Of a DNA stretch of 10,272 nt, positions 7,200 through 10,272 are shown piece by piece. Position numbers and translations under genes: made by a program. The DNA comes from Verrucomicrobiia bacterium (GTDB lineage Bacteria > Verrucomicrobiota > Verrucomicrobiia > Limisphaerales > JAUIHU01): positions 1-10,272 of the forward strand of contig JAUIHU010000113.1 in assembly GCA_030432175.1 (NCBI GenBank). Reading direction: 5' to 3'. Positions within the stretch are counted from its first letter, which is position 1. Every line of letters starts with the position of its first letter. Below the pieces are notes generated by a model. That model saw nothing but the letters and a program-made list of their open reading frames with translations, made no database searches and had not been told where the DNA came from.

Positions 7200-9467
7200 C
7201 TACGGTTTAACGTCAATCAAAGTTGCGTTAAACAATTCCAGCGCAGTTTTAATTTGCGGATCATTCTTAAAGTCTTCGGGATCCATTTGTACAGGCTCAA
7301 CCTCTTCAAAAGTCTTAGGTTGATTAGAATCTGCAGATTTTCTTCCTCCGCCAGCGCTGACTTTCCCTTCATCGGAAGATTCCTCTTTCGATCGAACATC
7401 TGAAAAAGTCTCTGCCAGGATTGGCTGAAAGTCTGCAGGCCGATCTTCATTGATTCGGATAAACCGCAGTTTTGGCTCCTTCAATCCCTCACTGCGCATT
7501 TTCTTCAGAGCGGCTCGCTTGAAACTCTGGTCATCAGCAATTTCAAGTTGATGCGCGTCGTCGTTGTAAAATCCAACAGTAAGCACATTATTTTCCATGG
7601 ACAGGGGCCGGCCAACTGACATGGAGGCTCGCCTGAGTGGACCTGCGATATCGACTAGTTTAGCCCATAAAGTTTCCAGGTCGTGATGAATATTTTCATC
7701 GGCAAGATTCGGTTTGTCCTCAGGTTCAGGTTCAATGGACGGCAAATCAAGGCTCAGTTCCATTTCGAGCCTCTCTGATCCCTTGGATGTTGTTTTATCT
7801 GAATGAGTTGACGCCGCAGATTCCTGCTCGGCGGCGGCCGTTGGAGCTGGTTCTGGATCCTTTTTCTTCTTCCCGGTCTTTTTACCTGCGCTGGCTTTTA
7901 CAGTTGTTGGATCAGGATGCTCAGGTGATTTATTGGATTTTTTTTCATCGCCAATGACCGAAAGGGGTTTGGTATCAACTGTTTCCTGTGGTTCAGTTTT
8001 TAATTCACCATGGCCAGGCGCATCTTCTGATTCCCAAGGAGGAGTGTCGTGAGGTTCAACTGCTGCATCCGGAGCTGATGTCTTTTCTTGATTTGAAATT
8101 TTGCTCTCACCCGAAGAGCGCTTCGCGGTCTGCTTAGCCACCGGAGTTTGCTTTTCAGAATCTTTGCTCGGTTGAGTTGGATTGGATACTTTTGACTCAG
8201 TAATTTCCGGGTTGGATTCAACGACCTCCGCCGATGTTTCAGGTTGAACTGCCGGCGAGGCTGATGGTTGGGCTTCCGATTGAACCGATGTTCGTGGTTT
8301 GACGAAGTCTGGGGGAGGCGCTCCCTGCGTTTTCCAGGTCCTGAGCACACGAAACGCTTCATCCAGACTGACCGAATGCGCTGCTTGCAGCGCCTGAAAA
8401 AGGCTAATTTCCAAATAAACTCTCGGGGCGCTGGACCTGGACATTCCCGGTTCCCGTTGAGTCAATGTCTCCAGCGCTCGGGTAAGGCCCTCAACTGAGA
8501 TCAGCTCAGCTAACCGTTCAGCTCGGTCAATGCTCAGTTCGGAAGTGTTTTCCAGCAATCCGGAATCGCCACCAGAAATTTTTAATGTCAATGCTTCGTG
8601 CAATCGCTGGATCAAATCCCCGAATGCTTTCCCTAAATCTTTCCCCTGCTGAGCCAGTCGGTGCATGGATGTCAGAAGCCCTTTGCGATCCGCTACCAAA
8701 ATAGCTTCTGCCAACTGATCCAGCTCGCCCTCACCAGTTAAACCAAAAACGGACAGCGCATCAGCTTCGGTGATGTTGGATCCACAAAAACTGATTAACT
8801 GATCCAAAATTGACTCAGCATCACGCATGCAACCTTCAGATCCGCGCAAAATGGCCTGAATTGCCTGAGGTTCAATCTCCACCGACTCCAGCTCTGCTAT
8901 TTTGGCCAGGTGCTCTGCCATCAGAGGACCTGGGATACGTCTCAGATCAAACCTCTGACAGCGGGAAAGGATCGTATTCGGCAGCTTTTCCGGTTCTGTG
9001 GTTGCAAACATGAACTTCACATGAGCCGGTGGCTCTTCCAGAGTTTTCAACAACGCATTGAAAGCCTCTTTGGTCAGCATGTGCACTTCGTCAATGATGT
9101 AGATTTTGAACTTTGACGAGCTGGGGGCGTACTTAACGGTCTCGCGTAAATCGCGTATTTCTTCAATGCCACGATTACTTGCGCCGTCGATTTCCATGAC
9201 ATCCAAAGAACGGCCTTCAGCTATCTCCTGACATCTGGGATCATCATCTGCGAAAGTAGAGCTTGGACCGTTTTGGCAATTCAGGCATTTTGAGAAAATG
9301 CGGGCTATGGTTGTTTTGCCGGTGCCTCGCGGGCCCACAAACAGGTAAGCATGCGCGATTCGATCGGAATCAATCGCATTCCTTAGTGTACGTGTAACGT
9401 GGTCCTGCCCAACCACTTCTTCAAATTTTTGCGGACGATATTTCCGAGCAATGACTTGGTATGACAT
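7200..9467 (-). CDS. dnaX: DNA polymerase III clamp-loader subunit tau/gamma (DnaX)
   Basis: 755 residues, longer than the 643 of E. coli tau. The N-terminal AAA+ module is complete: Walker A G-P-R-G-T-G-K-T (45-52), Walker B I-I-D-E-V-H (124-129), sensor 1 A-T-T-E (155-158) and arginine finger S-R-C (168-170). The collar helices follow to ~385. Residues ~385-590 are a disordered Pro/Ser/Thr/Lys/Glu-rich linker, and ~595-755 is the C-terminal domain that would bind the polymerase and DnaB, ending L-F-N-A-T-L-I-D-V. The zinc-binding region is odd: only C64 and C79 of the usual four cysteines remain, with an extra C61; the two middle ligands fall in a P-S-S-T-F-A-D-D-D-P stretch. A purine run at the K533-K536 codons could allow frameshifting to a gamma-like form. 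ATG at 9467 has no Shine-Dalgarno. The gene heads the dnaX-ybaB-recR operon. Confidence 0.97.
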   Translation of the reverse strand: MSYQVIARKYRPQKFEEVVGQDHVTRTLRNAIDSDRIAHAYLFVGPRGTGKTTIARIFSKCLNCQNGPSSTFADDDPRCQEIAEGRSLDVMEIDGASNRGIEEIRDLRETVKYAPSSSKFKIYIIDEVHMLTKEAFNALLKTLEEPPAHVKFMFATTEPEKLPNTILSRCQRFDLRRIPGPLMAEHLAKIAELESVEIEPQAIQAILRGSEGCMRDAESILDQLISFCGSNITEADALSVFGLTGEGELDQLAEAILVADRKGLLTSMHRLAQQGKDLGKAFGDLIQRLHEALTLKISGGDSGLLENTSELSIDRAERLAELISVEGLTRALETLTQREPGMSRSSAPRVYLEISLFQALQAAHSVSLDEAFRVLRTWKTQGAPPPDFVKPRTSVQSEAQPSASPAVQPETSAEVVESNPEITESKVSNPTQPSKDSEKQTPVAKQTAKRSSGESKISNQEKTSAPDAAVEPHDTPPWESEDAPGHGELKTEPQETVDTKPLSVIGDEKKSNKSPEHPDPTTVKASAGKKTGKKKKDPEPAPTAAAEQESAASTHSDKTTSKGSERLEMELSLDLPSIEPEPEDKPNLADENIHHDLETLWAKLVDIAGPLRRASMSVGRPLSMENNVLTVGFYNDDAHQLEIADDQSFKRAALKKMRSEGLKEPKLRFIRINEDRPADFQPILAETFSDVRSKEESSDEGKVSAGGGRKSADSNQPKTFEEVEPVQMDPEDFKNDPQIKTALELFNATLIDVKP
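7812..7866 (-). promoter_or_regulatory. Candidate -1 frameshift signal in dnaX (slippery run plus distal hairpin)
   Basis: On the minus strand the Lys codons read AAG AAG AAA AAG, giving a G-AAA-AAG heptamer at 7866-7860 in the same phase as the E. coli A-AAA-AAG site. A -1 shift would add 21 codons and stop at TAA (7797-7795), giving a ~557-residue product without the tau C-terminal domain. A GC-rich hairpin (CGCC, GA bulge, GCAG, GAAT loop, CTGC, GGCG) lies at 7833-7812. Its distance of 26 bases from the slip site is much more than usual, and the G at heptamer position 1 weakens slippage. Speculative. Confidence 0.2.
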
Positions 9468-9526
9468 GCGAATGATCTAGTTAATGGTGACGTCCTGAGA
9501 TAAAAATTTTATTTGCAAAACAACTG

Positions 9527-9555
9527 TAAATATGTACATATGAATAGCAAGTCAA
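9527..9555 (-). promoter_or_regulatory. Predicted sigma70-type promoter for dnaX
   Basis: Read on the minus strand: TTGACT (9555-9550), a 17-bp spacer, then TATTTA (9532-9527). The -35 matches the consensus at five of six bases and the -10 at four or so. Transcription would begin near 9520, leaving a leader of roughly 50 bases to the dnaX ATG. A perfect palindrome (9530-9541) overlaps the -10 end of the spacer and could be an operator. Confidence 0.45.
9530..9541. repeat. 12-bp perfect palindrome, possible operator
   Basis: ATATGTACATAT equals its own reverse complement. It overlaps the predicted dnaX -10 element and lies ~200 bp upstream of nrdB. It does not match the NrdR-box consensus as I know it (ACACTATATATTGTGT-like), so the regulator, if any, is unknown. 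Confidence 0.35.
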
Positions 9556-9606
9556 ATCGTGTTTTACTCTTGTCGAAAAATCCGGCGAAGTCGCGAAAAA
9601 AAAATT

Positions 9607-9618
9607 TTTGGATCCAAA
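9607..9618. repeat. 12-bp perfect palindrome next to an A-tract
   Basis: TTTGGATCCAAA is perfectly self-complementary and directly follows the A9-T5 tract, ~125 bp before the nrdB start. It could be an operator or chance in AT-rich sequence. Confidence 0.25.
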
Positions 9619-9743
9619 TCCCAGTAATTATGAGGGTTGGAAAGCGATCGCGGGGACAGGAGTTGAAGCGCTACTTGCACGGGCAAAAGTTTTGAGTCAC
9701 TATTCAAAAACGCCAGGATTAAACTGCCTGTTTTACCTGTTTC

Positions 9744-10272
9744 ATGAACAAGATATTCGAAATTGGAAAAAAGAAATTTGTCCTCGACCAAGCCAAGGCT
9801 GAAGCGGCTTACGCCGCGAAACGGGTAATTAATGGACGAGAGACAATGACCTTCAACTTGTTGCCGTTGAAGTATCGTTGGGCCTATGAGTTGTACCGCA
9901 ACATGAAGGCCAATCACTGGGAACCTGAAGATATCCCGATGAACAAAGACATTGAGCAATGGCGGAGTGAAGATCTGCTGTCAGATGTCGAAAGATGGAT
10001 TATTCGGATGGGGATTGGTTATTTTTCAGCTGCTGAAGGAATCGTTGGTGACAATATTCTCCATGTGGTGCGTCAGTTGGTGACGGCGCCTGAGTTGAAA
10101 CTGGCTTTGGGACGTCATGCTCACGAGGAAAATATCCATGCCGACTCGCTGCTGTATATGATCAGTTCTCTTGGGATCAATCCGCACGAGTGTGAAGCCA
10201 TGTTTGAAGATGTGCCTTCCATCGTGAAGAAAAACGAGTTTGTTACCGGGATTTCCAAAACCCTGAGAAAAG
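9744..10272 (+). CDS. nrdB: Class I ribonucleotide reductase beta subunit, subclass Ic-like, N-terminal 176 residues (3' truncated by window)
   Basis: The frame is open from ATG 9744 to the window end; an in-frame TAA at 9720 leaves this ATG as the only start, with no Shine-Dalgarno. The protein reduces ribonucleotides to deoxyribonucleotides together with the alpha subunit NrdA. It follows the chlamydial R2 closely, as I remember that sequence: L-L-P-L-K-Y-R-W-A-Y-E (39-49), I-P-M-N-K-D-I-E-Q-W (64-73), S-A-A-E-G-I-V-G-D-N-I (95-105) and E-E-N-I-H-A-D-S-L-L-Y-M (128-139). The first three metal ligands are E98 (Asp84 in E. coli, Glu89 in Chlamydia), E129 and H132. The radical-tyrosine position (Tyr122 in E. 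coli, Phe127 in Chlamydia) is L136. The remaining ligands lie beyond the window. The lack of the tyrosine points to a Mn/Fe subclass Ic type; the metal content is inferred. It is divergent from dnaX. No nrdA is visible, although it may lie downstream or elsewhere. Confidence 0.93.
   Translation, partial: MNKIFEIGKKKFVLDQAKAEAAYAAKRVINGRETMTFNLLPLKYRWAYELYRNMKANHWEPEDIPMNKDIEQWRSEDLLSDVERWIIRMGIGYFSAAEGIVGDNILHVVRQLVTAPELKLALGRHAHEENIHADSLLYMISSLGINPHECEAMFEDVPSIVKKNEFVTGISKTLRK

Larger units (their letters stand above)
9468..9743. other. Divergent intergenic region between dnaX and nrdB
   Basis: 276 bp between the two divergent starts, AT-rich, with no convincing gene; the short open frames here overlap each other on both strands and look fortuitous. 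It must carry promoters in both directions. It holds a sigma70-like promoter facing dnaX, two 12-bp perfect palindromes, and a run of nine A followed by five T (9596-9609) that is likely bent. Facing nrdB, only a weak pair TTGCAC (9675-9680) / CACTAT (9698-9703) with 17-bp spacing was found. Confidence 0.6.

Noticed and set aside
9596..9609. A9-T5 run considered as an intrinsic terminator
   Set aside because: No stable GC hairpin precedes it on either strand, and no gene ends nearby.
9564..9959. 131-codon minus-strand open frame in the dnaX/nrdB spacer
   Set aside because: Over half of it is antisense to the conserved nrdB coding region, and the protein has no recognisable features.

Overview
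The window looks like a chromosomal segment from a Verrucomicrobiota-type bacterium of the PVC superphylum. The placement is inference. It rests on three things: a ribonucleotide reductase small subunit that aligns, from memory, closely with the chlamydial enzyme; a secreted protein ending in the short beta-rich C-terminal module (…AFYRV…) common in that phylum; and start sites that mostly lack a Shine-Dalgarno sequence. No mobile element, CRISPR array, tRNA or rRNA gene was seen.

Left part, plus strand (2-2646). This is the right-hand end of what appears to be a surface-polysaccharide locus. It holds the C-terminal part of an NAD-dependent nucleotide-sugar dehydratase/epimerase, then a sulfotransferase-like protein, then a kinase of the aminoglycoside phosphotransferase (APH)/choline kinase fold. 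The last two overlap by four bases (ATGA) and are probably co-translated. A 165-bp convergent spacer with a weak inverted repeat separates them from the minus-strand genes.

Middle and right part, minus strand (9467 down to 2812). In transcription order: dnaX (clamp-loader tau/gamma subunit), the nucleoid-associated protein YbaB/EbfC and recR form the classic replication/repair trio. Next comes a large secreted protein of unknown function, then a REC-PAS-PP2C (RsbU-type) phosphatase. All gaps are under 90 bp, so read-through along the whole set is possible, although the last two genes have no obvious functional link to recR.

Right end, plus strand (9744 to the edge). After a 276-bp divergent intergenic region there is the N-terminal half of a class I ribonucleotide reductase beta subunit. 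The residue at the tyrosyl-radical position is leucine, and the first metal ligand is glutamate rather than aspartate. Both are hallmarks of tyrosine-independent (subclass Ic-like, Mn/Fe) enzymes. This is the most interesting item in the window. Other points worth checking are the loss of two of the four usual zinc-ligand cysteines in DnaX, a possible internal frameshift site in dnaX, and the overlapping sulfotransferase/kinase pair.
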